Program-made: the position numbers and the translations under genes
The notes under the pieces: model-generated
What the model was told of the DNA's origin: nothing
What the model saw: the letters and a program-made list of their open reading frames with translations, nothing else
Database searches by the model: none
Source of the DNA: Sequoia sempervirens
Taxonomy: Eukaryota; Streptophyta; Pinopsida; Cupressales; Cupressaceae
DNA length: 64,000 nucleotides
Reading direction: 5' to 3'
NCBI GenBank assembly: GCA_007258455.2
Contig: VDFB02193867.1
Location: 565,066,591 to 565,130,590 of the forward strand
Shown here: in pieces, positions 46,301-58,637 of the stretch
How positions within the stretch are numbered: the first letter of the stretch is position 1
Layout: each line of letters opens with the position of its first letter

Positions 46301-47650
46301 CAAAACATTCCAAAATATCAAAAACATCAAAATATTTTGAAAAATTCATCCGGTCTCCATCTTGATTTCACTTGAAATAATCAATCATCCATAATAAACT
46401 GATCAACCTTCATCCTTAGAAAATAAATAGAAACAATCACAAATAATCGACAAAAGAAAACTTCAAATGTAAAATCAAAATCAAACAACAAACGCCTAAA
46501 GGAAAAAATCAAACTCTTGATCATTTTCGTATTACGTCAATCGAATCTTATATCAACAACCTATCAATCAACTTATCAAACCATCATCATCCTATACAAT
46601 GTATGTCCTAGATATATCGCTCCAACAAGGGCATCATTTTGATATCATTTTGGATTCTTATCCTATCAAAAACAAATTCTTTGGCTAGAGATATGAAGAA
46701 CATTGGCTTGTTTGCATAATTTCCTTGATCTTTTTCTTTTATTTATCTTATTGTGCTTCATTCCAAGGACCTCTCGATGATATCCGAACGAAGGATTTAA
46801 AGAGATAGGAATGGGGCAGCGATCATTATCTTTTGTCTGTTGTGCTTGTTGGATGTTCTTGTAAAATAACTTAGTGAATATTTGCTCTGTTAGTGTGAAC
46901 AAGAATACTCCTATTTGTTTGTCAATTCAAATTCCATCGCACTAGGTACAATGCCATCCTGGTTCTTTATACCTTGATGCATTGTACCTACGTGTGTTAT
47001 CAAACATAAGGTAAGTGACCCTTTTAAAATTCCAATCCTTGATAAGAAAATCATCCATCATCGTCATCATCTATCATCATCATCATCTCTAATAAAGTCT
47101 CGTCAGATCATGGACTTGTTGGAGCCTCTTGTCATCATCTCATTTCTTCTTTCTTCTCTTCGTGCTAACATAACATCACCAATGCATCCATCATGCATCC
47201 ATCCTGCATCCACAAACCATCAATATTCTGCATATCATCTCACATGCATGATTATCATCATAATATATATCTGTTAGTCTAAGCATCTCATAAATCATTT
47301 ATTTGCATAAATCATACATTTGCATAACCACAACTTATCACATCATCAATATCATCCATCTCACATCATATCATCATTTAAGTTGTTTAAGATAATATAG
47401 ATTTGTTATTCTAAGCATCTTAAAACCATCTCATTTGCATCATCATCCATAACCATCCATTTTGAACCTCTTTATCGTGAGATCAACCCTCAAATCGAAT
47501 CTTTTTGCTTGATCTCTCAAGGGGGAAATGTACTAGTGTACTTTTCACTGGGGCATCCGGAAAAAAAATAGAATTTTTTTGAATTTTGATTGCGCCAAGT
47601 TTATTATTTGAACCAACGCAACAAGTACATTGCTTCAAAGAGGGGAAAAA
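43331..47650. other. Non-coding interior of the LARD-like element
   Basis: 4.3 kb without a convincing ORF. It holds A-rich tracts (43380-43450), a 58-bp tandem repeat (45744-45910), and a long stretch built of AAAACATCCAAAACATCAAAA-like words (about 46010-46340). CATCATCAT and ATCCATCATGCATCC runs occur near 47050-47220. Confidence 0.6.
45744..45910 (+). repeat. 58-bp tandem repeat, three copies
   Basis: Copies start at 45744, 45802 and 45860 with ATCCTTGCATTGTTGTG, then ATCCTCAACAATGTTATC and a GATCAATCAA tail. They differ at only a few positions. Confidence 0.88.
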
Positions 47651-48763
47651 TGTAGACACATGAAATTAGCATTATGCACTTAGTTCATATTCATCCACTC
47701 ATAAAATTAATCAAGTTCATTATATCCATTCATTAGGAAAATCAGGTTCATTTAATCTCTAAGGATTATCCACTTAAATTGAATGAATTAACTTTATTTA
47801 ATTTAAGCCTATCATTCCCTCTTTGATTAAATAAATCAAGACTTTATTTAATTGAAATCCTGGAAGTCATATTTCTCCCTCTTGATTTAAATAAATCAAA
47901 GTATTCAAGTCAAAGGGGTCAAAATCACCTAATCATTAGCTAAACTAATCTAATCCCGATTAACCTAATCTAACCACCCATCACATCCTCTAGCTTTTCC
48001 CACTTGCACCAATAAATCATTTTAATCCATTTATAAATTCATCATTTCTTTCAACTTGGCATAAAAATGGAATATTCCCTCAAGTTTGAATATCAAGACA
48101 AGTTGACTTGTCCCTTCCAACATTGCAATAACTTCTCTCTTTCATGTCCCCCACTCAACATTAACTCTCAATTTCAAATTTGAATCTCCCCCTCTTTGGC
48201 ACATTGGCCAAAACTTGCATATTCCTCAACCTATCATAATGTGACAAGTGGCCTCATCTCATTGGTCAAATCACTATCCCACATTTCTCCCTCTTGAGCA
48301 CTCTTAGCATTTGAGAATCTACAAATAGAGGCTTCATTCTTCATCAAAGGGATCTCCACAATTTGATCCACAATCCTCATGCAAAGTCACTCTCTTCAGT
48401 TGAGATCTGATTTTGTCCATTTCACTCCACAATCTTAGCATTTTTCATCTCCACAATCATTCATGCAAAGTCACTCTCTTCAGGAGAACTGATTTTTCCC
48501 ACCATCACTCCATCTTCAAGGCATTTCATCATATAGCTTATCTATCAAGGATTGGGAAAGGACTATTTTCCACAATAGCACCAATCCACTATGGGATAGG
48601 ATTTATAAATCATGTTTTATATGCCTTAGTTTGTCTTGTAATTTGTTTGCATTTTAAAGCATGATTTACTATCTCAAAAGAGCACTATGGTATTTGCATA
48701 GTTTGAACTAACATGCTAATTTGTTTTGAGGTTTGAGCTATTTTGCAGATTTGTGGTGCTTCA
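47651..48763 (+). repeat. 3' LTR of the LARD-like element
   Basis: Begins TGTAGACACATG straight after the purine tract and ends GTGCTTCA before GATAC. Confidence 0.85.
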
Positions 48764-49340
48764 GATACATTGGGATATTATGAAGAGAGTGTTTAGATAT
48801 TTGAAGGGCACTTCAGAATATGCTTTGTGTTACCATGGGAACTTGGTTGAATCACAGAGGACTCTCAGTATTCGAGGCTATGTGGATTATGATTGGGTAG
48901 GGGACATTGACAGCAGGAGATCCACCAGTGGATATATTTTCATTTTGAATGGTGGTGCAGTGAGTTGGATGAGTAAGTGGTAGGCTGTAATCACTTTGTC
49001 CACTACAGAAACAGAATACATGTCAGCAACACACGTCTATAAAGAAGCAATTTGGTTAAAACGTTTGTGTTCTAACATTGGTTTTGATGCAGGGAAAATA
49101 ACAATTTATTGTGACAGTGAGAGTGCTATTTGTTTGGCAAAGAATCATACTTTCCATGCCAGGACAAAACATATTGATGTGCAGTATCATTTTGTACAAG
49201 ATATGGTGGAGGATGGAAAGGTCGTTTTAGAAAAATTGGATACTCTGGAGAATGTTGCAAATGCATTGACGAAGCCAGTGAGCACAAACAAGTTCAGGTG
49301 GTGTGCCAGTTCAATGGGCCTCAATGCCCATGAATTCTAG
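48764..49340 (+). pseudogene. pol: Copia pol, copy 2, RNase H end
   Basis: Continues the pol cut at 38289. It has RVFRYLKGTSEYALCYHG (48790-48840), the RNase H aspartates in GYVDYDWVGD (48885) and IYCDSESAI (49110), and the normal Copia end ALTKPVSTNKFRWC...LNAHEF before TAG 49338-49340. There is one TAG near 48981 in place of Gln (SKWQ in copy 1). It is better preserved than the same region of copy 1. Confidence 0.88.
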
Positions 49341-49392
49341 TAGTTATGTTCTACTCTGGAGGTGCCTGTGTGATCTTCGTCAGGTGGGAGTT

Positions 49393-50812
49393 TGTTGGAA
49401 TTGTGTGCCTCAATCTCACAGGCTGAAACCTCTGAAAGAGCCAAGTTGGTGTGACATCCTTATTGTCTGGCTGACTAGCAGTTGAGGAACCTTGTGAAAT
49501 GTTCAGGTCACTGAGACCTTGTTTCTGTCTTACCGACTGGAGCCTATCACTGTGACATGTTGGTCGCTGTGAAATTTTCTATCTCTTACTGCCCGAGCTG
49601 ATCTCTTTATGATGGGTTGGTGTCAAGTGGTGGTCAGGGAGACTCATGGCAACTGGAGTCATCGAAGTAACTCAAATGTTTTAGTATGAAGTCTTATCGA
49701 TATGGAAAGTCTTACCGATAGTTATACACTTGGAGTCTTTGGGATAATATGAAGGCTCGTTATGACCTCTTGGTGATAGATGGTATGTCTCGCCGAATAG
49801 CTACACTCGGAGTCATAGGGATAACATGAAGGTTTCGGTATGAAGTCTTAGTGATGGATGTTTGTCTCAGTGATGGGGTAGTTTGTTGTCAATATGACTC
49901 CTGGAAACTATTTGGTGCTTAGTATGACTTGAGGGCTTGGTATTACCTCTAAGCAATAACCTAAGTCTTGCCGATAGTGTTCACATCGATATGAATTGAG
50001 GACTTCGTTATGATCTCTCAGAGAATAGCAATAGTCTCACTGATGAGAATGCTGAGGTAAATGTGACTTGTGAACTTCGGTATGATCTCTTGGAAAATGG
50101 TGATAGTCTCACCGATGAGAATACTGAGGTCAATGCAACTTGTGAACTTGGTATAATGTCTTGCCGATGGTCAGGACTCTTGGTGATAACTTCAATCATT
50201 CTTGTGGCATTAGGGAGACACGATTAGTGTCTCACTGACATGTGGATAGATTTTGAATGCCTTTGACCGATTGACTATCCTACGTGGTTTGTCCTCGACC
50301 AATCAAATAAGCTAAATGTGAACCACTAGTAGTTGGACTATTGCAGTCATTACTAAGAGGAAGATTGACAGACCATGGGCATCATGGATATACTCAGAGG
50401 TTGAAGATTGTGATCATATGGATGAACTATTCGATGAATAGTTGAATGAATGGTTTGATGTGTGATCAGTGAGAATTCGATTCTAGGAGCATTGAATCTT
50501 GAATGTTCTATACAAGGTTGATCATGGATTATGCTATTGAAAATTGACATCAAAAAGATAAGTCTAATCTCTGTATGTAATTTCCATTACTGTAATACAA
50601 AGGGGATTTTCTTAGTGTGGTGGGTTTTTCTCCCATAAGGGTTTTCCCTCGTAAATCTGGTGTTCATCTGTCTATGATTATTTCTTTGTTTCTATTATTG
50701 CTTTCAAGTGTATCTTAATTGGACTATAATTGAAAATTTAAAAGCATCTTTGCATTCTTCCCTGAGTTTTTGACGTTAGGAGAGTTGTTTCCACACCTTA
50801 GCTTTCCTTACA
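49393..50812 (+). repeat. Copia LTR 3 (right outer)
   Basis: Starts TGTTGGAATTGTG after the purine tract 49381-49392 and ends CTTTCCTTACA, followed by the outer target duplication CTTGG. Confidence 0.92.
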
Positions 50813-53800
50813 CTTGGGGATCATCAGGGTCTTTTTCCCTTGCTTCTAATGTTGGTGGAGGACGTGACTTGTGAGTCCAATTTCTTTGATCTTTTTCTTT
50901 TATCTAATTCTTGAGATTGGGAAGCATGGTGCAGAAGCTCCTCCTATTCAATCTCATGACTAGTCTCAGGGTTACTATTGTCAATATCGGCCTCTTTGTC
51001 ATAAACCTCATCAAACCTTTCATCATGCAGCCAAAGGTCTCTAAAAATGGCATTGGGGCATCTTATTTCTTACCAGAACCTCCAGAAATCTATTTTCTTT
51101 CTCTCCAACCACCCCACATGTTTCAATTGCATGTTGAGGGATTTACCCATCAGGAGGTTCTTCTGATACTCCACAATATAGACATAGAAGTCTAGCCATG
51201 GTGGTCGTTTGAATGGTATGTGCCCAAGTCAACGTATACCTTTGGCCATTCTTGGCTCGGATTCTTCCTTAACTCAAAATACTCCTAACTCTCATGTTTC
51301 AAAGTTGGTAGGTGTTTTTTTAGATTGTAGTCCCATGTGTCACAAATAAGAACCAAGCCTAAGAGCACCAATTTTTTTGTAAGCTCTCCCTTTGCCCTCT
51401 ACTTCACTAGTGTTACCTAACTATTGGCAATGTTAAGGGGAGTCGGGTAAACCCCTGTCTTGTGCTTTCCAGCACCATAGACGTTGTCGGAAATAGTTTC
51501 CTAACGACATGCCTCCAAATCAAAAACTTTATCCATTACAAATTTTGGGAGCCTGAAACACTCTCAAAATTTGTAACAGATAGATTTTTTTCTTTGGAGG
51601 CATGCTGTCAGGAAACTACTAATGAAACCATGGAATCTAATAAAAGTGAAATCTTCACCCAAGAAATAATCTACTAGGTTCTATGAAGTCTTCATCCATT
51701 GCAAGACCTCAGGAGAGAAGTGGCCCAAAGGGTGTGGGAACAAGTCTAGAAGTACTAGCCTTATAAAATAATCCACAAACCAATAGTAATCCCATGTCCT
51801 TGGTAGCACATGAGTCCATACCAAAATTGGTTGGTAGAAACATTTTACATCGAAACTAAATAATGAAAAACCTATCCCCAAAAACTCATAATTTTGATGC
51901 AAGATCAAGTGAACCAAGAAAGAATAATACTTGAGTTTACACTCACTATCCTAGGTCCTCAATTTCTCTAGCATCCCTTTGGCTATTGCATCAGTAAAAT
52001 CAAAATACTTTTGACTTTTATCCTTCTTAAGCATGAAAGACAAGCCCATCTAAAAAGGATGGACCTCTTCATCATCATCAAAGACCATAAATCTAGGCAA
52101 TCATTAAGAAAATAGATTATATATCTTAATATTCTATCCACAAGAGGAAAATAGAACAGATCTCTCTCTAGCCTTTATTTTGTTTCATCCTCATAAAATT
52201 GCACCTTCCTAGTTCTAGTTTCCCCGAATCATTCCATCTCTTCCTCATCAAAGTGATCAACACCCCAGGTTGTAGGGATACACAACATATCTTGTATGGC
52301 TACTACAGTAATTGTAACCTTTATCATGTTTCCAACAATAACTCCTGCCTCCATGTTGAATCTTTTAGCACATGCATCTACCAACTCTGGGCATGGGTGT
52401 ATAGTGGGAAACATGAAACTTTTGGTTGACCCATGTTTAATCATTCTTTGTAATGCCCCTTCCCTAAGGATTTTAGGGTTAGTCACCAATTTTGGGTCAA
52501 AAATGTTGTCTATGAAATCCTACACCACCTCTCTTCTAACACAATCATCTAGATGTACTGATTTGGTATAATCAAAATGTCATTCCTCTAGTGCTAGGGC
52601 ATTGGGAAATGAATCCCTCCCAAAAATATTTACGTAACCCAACCTTTTGGATGAGGCTCCAACCTTTCTACTAGATGTTGATGCTTCTACCATTGCTATG
52701 CTAAGAATTTGTAGAGAGTTTCTTCAGTGAAATGATCACTTGATTTTCTACTTATCAAAAAATTTCTTTTGGGTGTAGTTAATTCCTTTGCGCATATATG
52801 CAGTTAAGGCTTTGTTGTTACCACTTGTCCACTAAATGTTTCCACCAAGGTGATACATGTGGATTTGCGATCCGTATCCCTTAGGAATGCCAAATTCATC
52901 GTGAGAATGGAATTAGTACATTCTTCCTACTACCTCTTTTACAAATAATCCAAACGCATTGGAAAGCATGCTTTTAGCTATGAGAAGCATGATTAGGTCT
53001 AGTGCAAGGTACTTTGAAAAGATGTACCTATTTAATTTTTAAGAACTTGACATGCTAATCAATGTATTTTTGTACAAGAAAGCTAATTGTTGCTAATAAT
53101 AGCAAAGGACACATGGTGACGATCGGCCTACATGAGCATTACTCCCAATGCACAAATTTATTTCTCGAGGCATGATGTCAAATTTTCCATATGATTCACC
53201 TCTTTCCCTCTAGATGCTTTGATATGTTCTCCATTTCCATCCAACTAGAAATGGATTTTTCGTTGGTCGGGTTTGTTGACGTGTCTTTTCTATAAATAGC
53301 TATGCCACCTTATTACAATATTCATTCAAAAAATAGCCTTTTAAGTTGAGCAATATTTTCTTTCTATCTCTCATCCTACTAGCCTTAGCTTTTACTCTCA
53401 TCATGTCATTTGGTCTAGGCACTCCCATTTGGCTCCTTCCACGAAGGCCACAATAATCTTTTGTAGGCAAAATTACCAGCAACAAAATCAAGTGCCTGGA
53501 AAAGAAGAATGACCACCTCATTGTCGTTGTATTTAAGTGGGTCCTCAGCAAGGATTGTGTGAAGGATGAATACCAACCGCGGTGCAACTCTAATGTCATT
53601 TCCCACTTTGTGGCCTTCCTCCTCAACTTAGACATTTCCAAGCCTTGGATAATTGTGTTGTGTCATGCCATGTTTGACTCTTTGTACTTGGACGAGCACG
53701 GCGAAACTGTCCAAGTGGCCATCCCTAGTGTTGGCATTTCAAACACCATGGACCTCCACAGGCACATCGATTATGTGGAGGACGTGGTCTAGATACCCTT

Positions 53801-54200
53801 CCTTACTAACTTTTGAACCATGGACCTTGAGAGACATCACTCATTGTCTCATCCTATGGCGACTTTCCTTCTAAGGGAGTTTGGTGTGGAGCATGTTGGT
53901 GTGTTTGAATAGAAAAAGTACTTTGAATTCCTTGCGTACAGACATGGGAATGAGGACTCAAGTCACTGATGTGTTGGAACTATGTGTGTTATTTTGACCC
54001 CTTTTCACCATGTCAAAGAAGAAGAAGAAGAAACTGATGAAGAGCCACTTTTGACTACTTAGCAATGGCTAGAGGTTTATGAATCTCACTATTTTTGCTC
54101 GTTTTTTACCTTTTTGCAATATAACTCTTTTTTGGGTTTTCAAAAGAAGCTTCAACTTCTCTAGAAGCCTCAAGCTCGTACTATAATGTAAATTTTTTAA
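50813..54200 (-). pseudogene. N-terminal half of the Gypsy post-integrase ORF
   Basis: Minus-strand coding traces with many stops. The best are 52229-52489 (86 codons; MFPTIHPCPELVDACAKRF and an IQDMLCIP phrase) and 51681-51917 (rich in Trp, Tyr and Phe: TWDYYWFVDYF). The region lies directly downstream of integrase in the Gypsy. Its last codons before 50813 run into those at 27752 in the same frame. The aromatic-rich N half and coiled-coil C half resemble accessory ORFs known from large plant Gypsy elements, but I cannot name the domain. Plus-strand frames at 53559-53792 overlap it and are probably shadows. Confidence 0.4.
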
Positions 54201-54332
54201 TGAATATAATATAGTACCTTTCTTGTTTCTTCCAACACTATCTCATGGCTTTATTCTCAAAATTAAATCATATTTTATAAAAGAAATTACATATGCTACT
54301 TAACTATGAAAATTTTAAAGAACTTGCGTATT

Positions 54333-57100
54333 TTAATGAAACAATTTTAGATAAATACTATTCACTGATATATCCAAAACATTACCTTCCATATCTTCGA
54401 GATCATATGCATTATTTTCCTTGCAGCATGCACTGATACAAAAGGGTCCCTTCCATAACACTTCAAATTTTGTATGTTGTCTTAGTTTCACAGTGCACTC
54501 ATCATACTTTAGAACCAGGCTTCTTTCCCTAAAATCTGGGTTGGAGGTCTTTTTGTTGAACCATAATTTTACTGTTTGTTGGCACTCGATCATGGCTTCA
54601 TAAGCTTTTTCTCAATCTTCCTCAAGGTTCAGGAGTTTTGCCAACCTTACTTCCATTCCACCACCTTCTTCAATCCCTAGGGATTTTAACAGTTACAAGG
54701 CAAGGATCTCTATAGAGATAGGTAAAAATTCCTCTTTCCTATATACTAGCTCATACGAGGAGGCCTTCAAGATATGCTTGGCCATATTCAGGTCAGCCCA
54801 TAGAGCGGCTCACAAGTGCTTGTGCCAATCCCTTTGTTGTTCTAACCCGATGCGCTTGATTAACCTAATTAGGTTTTTCTTGGTCAACTCCACTAACCTA
54901 TTTCCTTATGGGTAGTAATTTGATGGATTTTTAAGACCTAATCTCCATGTTTGAGAGAAAAATACATCCCTGAACCCACAAAATCTTGTACATTGTCGAA
55001 TATAATGGTGTTTGGCAAACCAAATCTTGTTACCAGCGCTTCAAGGAAGTTGACGATCTCACCTTCTATAGCATTTTTTAGGGTGATGGCCTCCATCCAC
55101 CTTGTGAAGTAGTCAGTTGCCATAAAGATCCACTTATGGCTAGAATTGGAAATAGGATTTATCATCTCGATGAAATCCAAACCCCATTAAGAAAAGGGTT
55201 CCTTAGTTACAATTAGGCTCAAGGGAAGGGCAAAATTCTTTGTTTTTCCAACAAAATATTGGTACTGAGTACACTTTTGCACCAAATGGTGTGCTTCAAA
55301 AAACATGGAGGGACAATAATATCCTACTCATATTATCTGGAAAGCAATAGTCTTGGCAGAGAAATGTACACCCTGAAGATTGTTATGAAATTATTTAAGA
55401 ACTCTTTCTGCCTGTGGCTTACTCAAGCATCGAACTAGTTTGTGTAGACCTGATTGATCTCCTTCTCAACTAAGGAACTTGATTCTTGTGTAAGATATTC
55501 ACAAAGACCTCTTCCCTAAACCATATTGGTCAGTTTAATATCCACATCGTACTCTAGGATTTTAGTGATCTAGTTGGCCCTCTTTTCAATTATTTCTCCC
55601 TTAGTGATATACTCCCGCACACTAGGATGTGTGATGTAGATGGTGATTATGTTGGCTGATACTAGGTGTCAGAACTTCTTTAGGCTTTTAACAATAGAAA
55701 AAGCCTACTTTTCAACAAAATTATACTTGGCTTCATATCCTTTAAGAGTTCTAGAGTGAAAATCAATGGGATGCTCTATGTTATTTCCTTCATCCTTCTA
55801 AGTGAGTACCAAAGCTATGTTATGTTGGCCATTGTATGGGATGCTCTATGTTATTTCCTTCATCCTTTATCTGCTCGAAAGTTTCTTTTCCTTTGGGAGT
55901 CCATTTGAACACTAGGTTCTTTTTGAGCATCGACATGATAGGTCTCACGATGTTGGCGAAGTATTAAATGAAACGATTTACAAAATTGATCTTCCCTAGA
56001 AAAGACTACAACCCTTTCTGATTTACTGGTGGGGGCGGCTCCATTATAGATCTCACTCTTTCAGGGTCTATCGCTATTCCCTCCTTCAATACCACAAAAC
56101 CAAGTAGCTTTGCTTGGGGCACTCTGAAAACACATTTTTTAGGATTCAATGAAATCCTAAACTGTGGACATTTCTTACAAACCTTTTCCAAATGATCAAA
56201 GTAATCATCCATTGATTTTGAAAAGATTGTTAGGTCATCTAGATTTATTAAAATAATTTGATTAATTAATCCTCTAAAAGTGATATCCATTTCTTGTTGA
56301 AAAGTTGTACCAGCATTTGAAAGTCCGAAGGGAATTTTTGAGTATGTGAACATTCCCCACTTAGTAGTGAACATTGTTTTATGTTAGTCACCTTCCTTTA
56401 CATATACTTGGTTATAACCTGAGAAACTATCGAGTAACATTTGAAAACATCTCCGATCCAACCACAGTCTGCAAGATTTGCTCCATTGATGGAAAGGGGT
56501 AATGGTCTTTTAGTGAGGCATTATTCAAATCTTTGAAATCCACATAGAGCCTAATATCACCATTCTTTAATCGAACCAGTACCAGATTAGACACCCAGGT
56601 GGAATTCTTAATCAGATATATGATCTTTGATTCAATTAATTTGGTGAGCTATTGTGCCATCAATGCTTCAACCTTTAGATTGATTAGCCTTTTTTTGTCA
56701 AGTGAGCTTCAAACCTTCAGCCAAATCAATAGTATGCTAAATTATGCCTAGGTCATACCTTCTAAAATCATAGGTCCAAGTTATAATCTCGTTGTATCTA
56801 GAACACAGATCCTTTGGTCTTTCTTTATCCTTCTGTAGTACATCCCTTTCAACCTTTAACTTTCTACCACTTTTGACATCAACCTCCTCATAATCCCTCA
56901 CATCCACAGTGAACCTTGGTTTTCTATTTCTTGCATTCTCATAGTCAAAAAGGTTTTCAAGAGAGATTAGACCTCAAGGAAGCTTATTTCTTTTCAAGTG
57001 ATTCCTTCGGGAGATTTTGTTTCAGGATGTGAATGGCTAGAAGCTTTTCTTGATTTCTGTAAAAAGGTGGCGATCTATATATCATCCTCAAATACTTGCC
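54333..57100 (-). pseudogene. pol: Gypsy pol: RT, RNase H, integrase
   Basis: From high to low coordinate: RT start with KDHYPFPSM and SLLDSFSGYNQ (about 56590-56400); RT core 56006-56374 with KWGMFTYSKIPFGLSNA and the catalytic box as NLDD (Tyr lost; Asp-Asp kept); the RT-to-RNase H connection (INFVNRFI...FKWTPKGKETF, about 55990-55880); integrase zinc region (FHNNLQGVHFSAKT, near 55390; KCTQYQ, near 55260); integrase core 54938-55180 with DYFTRWMEAI and IIFDN; integrase C-terminal part 54333-54593. A 60-70 bp segment is duplicated near 55770 and 55839. Many stops; it cannot be active. Confidence 0.85.
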
Positions 57101-57794
57101 AATTTTGATCATTATCGGGAATTTTTGGTCAGATGATGATTTGTACTACAATTTGCTTCATTTTTGAATTAAAAATTGGTTCAAATTCTGAACTAATCAA
57201 ATCCATCTGATTGGCAACACTATTTTGAGATCAGGGAATGACTTGTATATTAAAATCTTCAAATCTTTCAATTAGATCCCATATCTTGTGTCTATAGGAT
57301 TTCATTCTTATATTCTTCGTAGCCACTTGCCCATGGACCTAGCTCACAACTAATCTATGAATGCTTGCATTGTCTCCATGCCCATCCGTTCTACAAGAAT
57401 TAGACCATGAGGCTTCATATTTTGCATCATTGTTCAAGCTTGGGAACTGAAAATGAAAGGCCTTGAGGGTCTCTAACCTTGTCAGGGACACTAGTCAAAC
57501 ACCTACTCTAGAACCAGCTTTGCATTTGGCGCCATCAAAATATGATGTCCATAGATGGTTTTCACCTAGATCATTATATTCCTCTCGATCCTTTGTCACT
57601 TTTGGGAAGACTTGATCATCATTGAAGATCACATAGGTTCCTAGTCCCATCGCATGAAATTTTTTGAATGGGTTGAAGTTGATAAATTGGTTGAGGATGA
57701 CCTCCTCTTCTGTGGTCTGATCACTCGTGTCTTCCTTGTCTTCCAGTATCTCTACGCAGTACTTTTCCCATTGTGAGAAGGAGGTATGGGCTGC

Positions 57795-58460
57795 TTAAAA
57801 GCATAGGACTGCATTGTCCACTATATGTTCTAGATGCAAAGATTCAAACAAGATTTTCATCTTCGCCCCATGTTTAGTCCTTAATATTAGGTGAGACCAA
57901 TTGAGAACTAAATATCTGCCAAGATTTGCTATGAAATCTCTTGAAAGACATGTTTTGAATACCAGGGGAATTTCTATCACCACTATTTCTTGTGTGACTA
58001 TTTGGCTTGGACATGAGAAGAGGGTTAAAGACAAATATTTAATGTGGTCGATGATCGAAACCTTCTTCCCATCCAATTGCATGATTCCCTTCTCAAGGGG
58101 CTCATACTTAAGTTTTAGGGCATTGGCCACTTGTTTTGGCATGACCGTTGTACTAGCTCTTGAATCAATCATGTTATTATGTAAAGGCTTATCTCCAACA
58201 ATAAGTGTTAAAAAGAAAGGTGTGGAATTTGGCTTGCTTACCTCTTTCTCTTTTGCATTTCCCACATTGTTCACATTAGTTGTGGATTTCAAAGATTCAG
58301 GGTCCAACGCAGGCTCTTTATCTTTAAGTTTATCATATGGCAGAGTTGCATCCGTCTGCAGTATTTTTTCTTCATTCTTTAATGCTTCCTTAAGCAACAT
58401 CTTTTGTTTGGGAATGGTTATGACATCCCAAAAAGATATGTTAGTAGGTTCCTTCTTCAA
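57795..58460 (-). pseudogene. pro: Gypsy protease region
   Basis: 221 codons open on the minus strand. An N-terminal linker with Lys/Glu-rich helix (KEALKNEEKIL) leads to a retropepsin fold with MIDSRASTTVMPKQVANAL, where the active-site Asp-Ser-Gly has become Asp-Ser-Arg. The downstream flap and second half (CPSQIVTQEIVV, FIANLGRYLVLNW) follow the usual order. A longer plus-strand frame across the same DNA (57901-58611) is its antisense shadow. The Gly-to-Arg change should abolish activity. Confidence 0.78.
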
Positions 58461-58637
58461 TTATTCCACCATATTAAGCATTCTGACTGGTAGAACCTTG
58501 GGCTTAAATGGTAGTATCTCTCACGTCTTGGGGGAAAAACAATCTGTCATGAATGGGCTCACTATCTTGTCCTTCTCTTTCTCTGGAAATTGCGGAGTTC
58601 ATGACTACTGAGTAGGTTGGAAAATGGCCTGTGGAGT

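Larger units (their letters stand above)
38295..48763 (+). mobile_element. 10.5-kb non-autonomous LTR element (LARD-like)
   Basis: LTRs at 38295-39408 and 47651-48763 (1114 and 1113 bp) start TGTAG and end in CA. The flanks are GATAT (38290-38294) and GATAC (48764-48768), a 5-bp duplication with one change. A purine tract (AAAGAGGGGAAAAA, 47637-47650) adjoins the 3' LTR, fixing the plus strand. The 8.2-kb interior encodes one long Gln/Asn/Pro/Ser-rich protein region (40134-43330) and about 4.3 kb of non-coding sequence. No protease, RT, RNase H or integrase motif was found. No tRNA-iMet-type primer site follows the 5' LTR. It sits inside copy 2 of the Copia pol. Confidence 0.85.
27753..50812 (+). 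mobile_element. Tandem Copia array: LTR-internal-LTR-internal-LTR
   Basis: Three direct LTRs (27753-29172, 33349-34760, 49393-50812; 1420, 1412 and 1420 bp) alternate with two Copia internal regions, each with its own primer site, gag and pol. The only target duplication is on the outside: CTTGG at 27748-27752 and 50813-50817. The middle LTR serves both copies. The two internal regions share at least four premature stops. Both pol genes run in Copia order (protease, integrase, RT, RNase H), and the gag start and primer site resemble the Tork/Tnt1 group. The second copy is split by the element at 38295-48763. Confidence 0.92.

Noticed and set aside
43331..47650. Hidden pol gene in the LARD-like element
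   Set aside because: I looked on both strands for protease, RT (YxDD), RNase H and integrase motifs and found none. The frames here are short and follow simple-sequence composition.
53559..53792. Plus-strand ORF within the Gypsy post-integrase region
   Set aside because: An antisense accessory gene is possible in Tat-type elements, but there is only one copy and no recognisable motif, so it was kept out of the gene list.
57901..58611. 236-codon plus-strand ORF
   Set aside because: It is antisense to the Gypsy protease frame (57795-58460), which has real family motifs. The plus-strand product has none.
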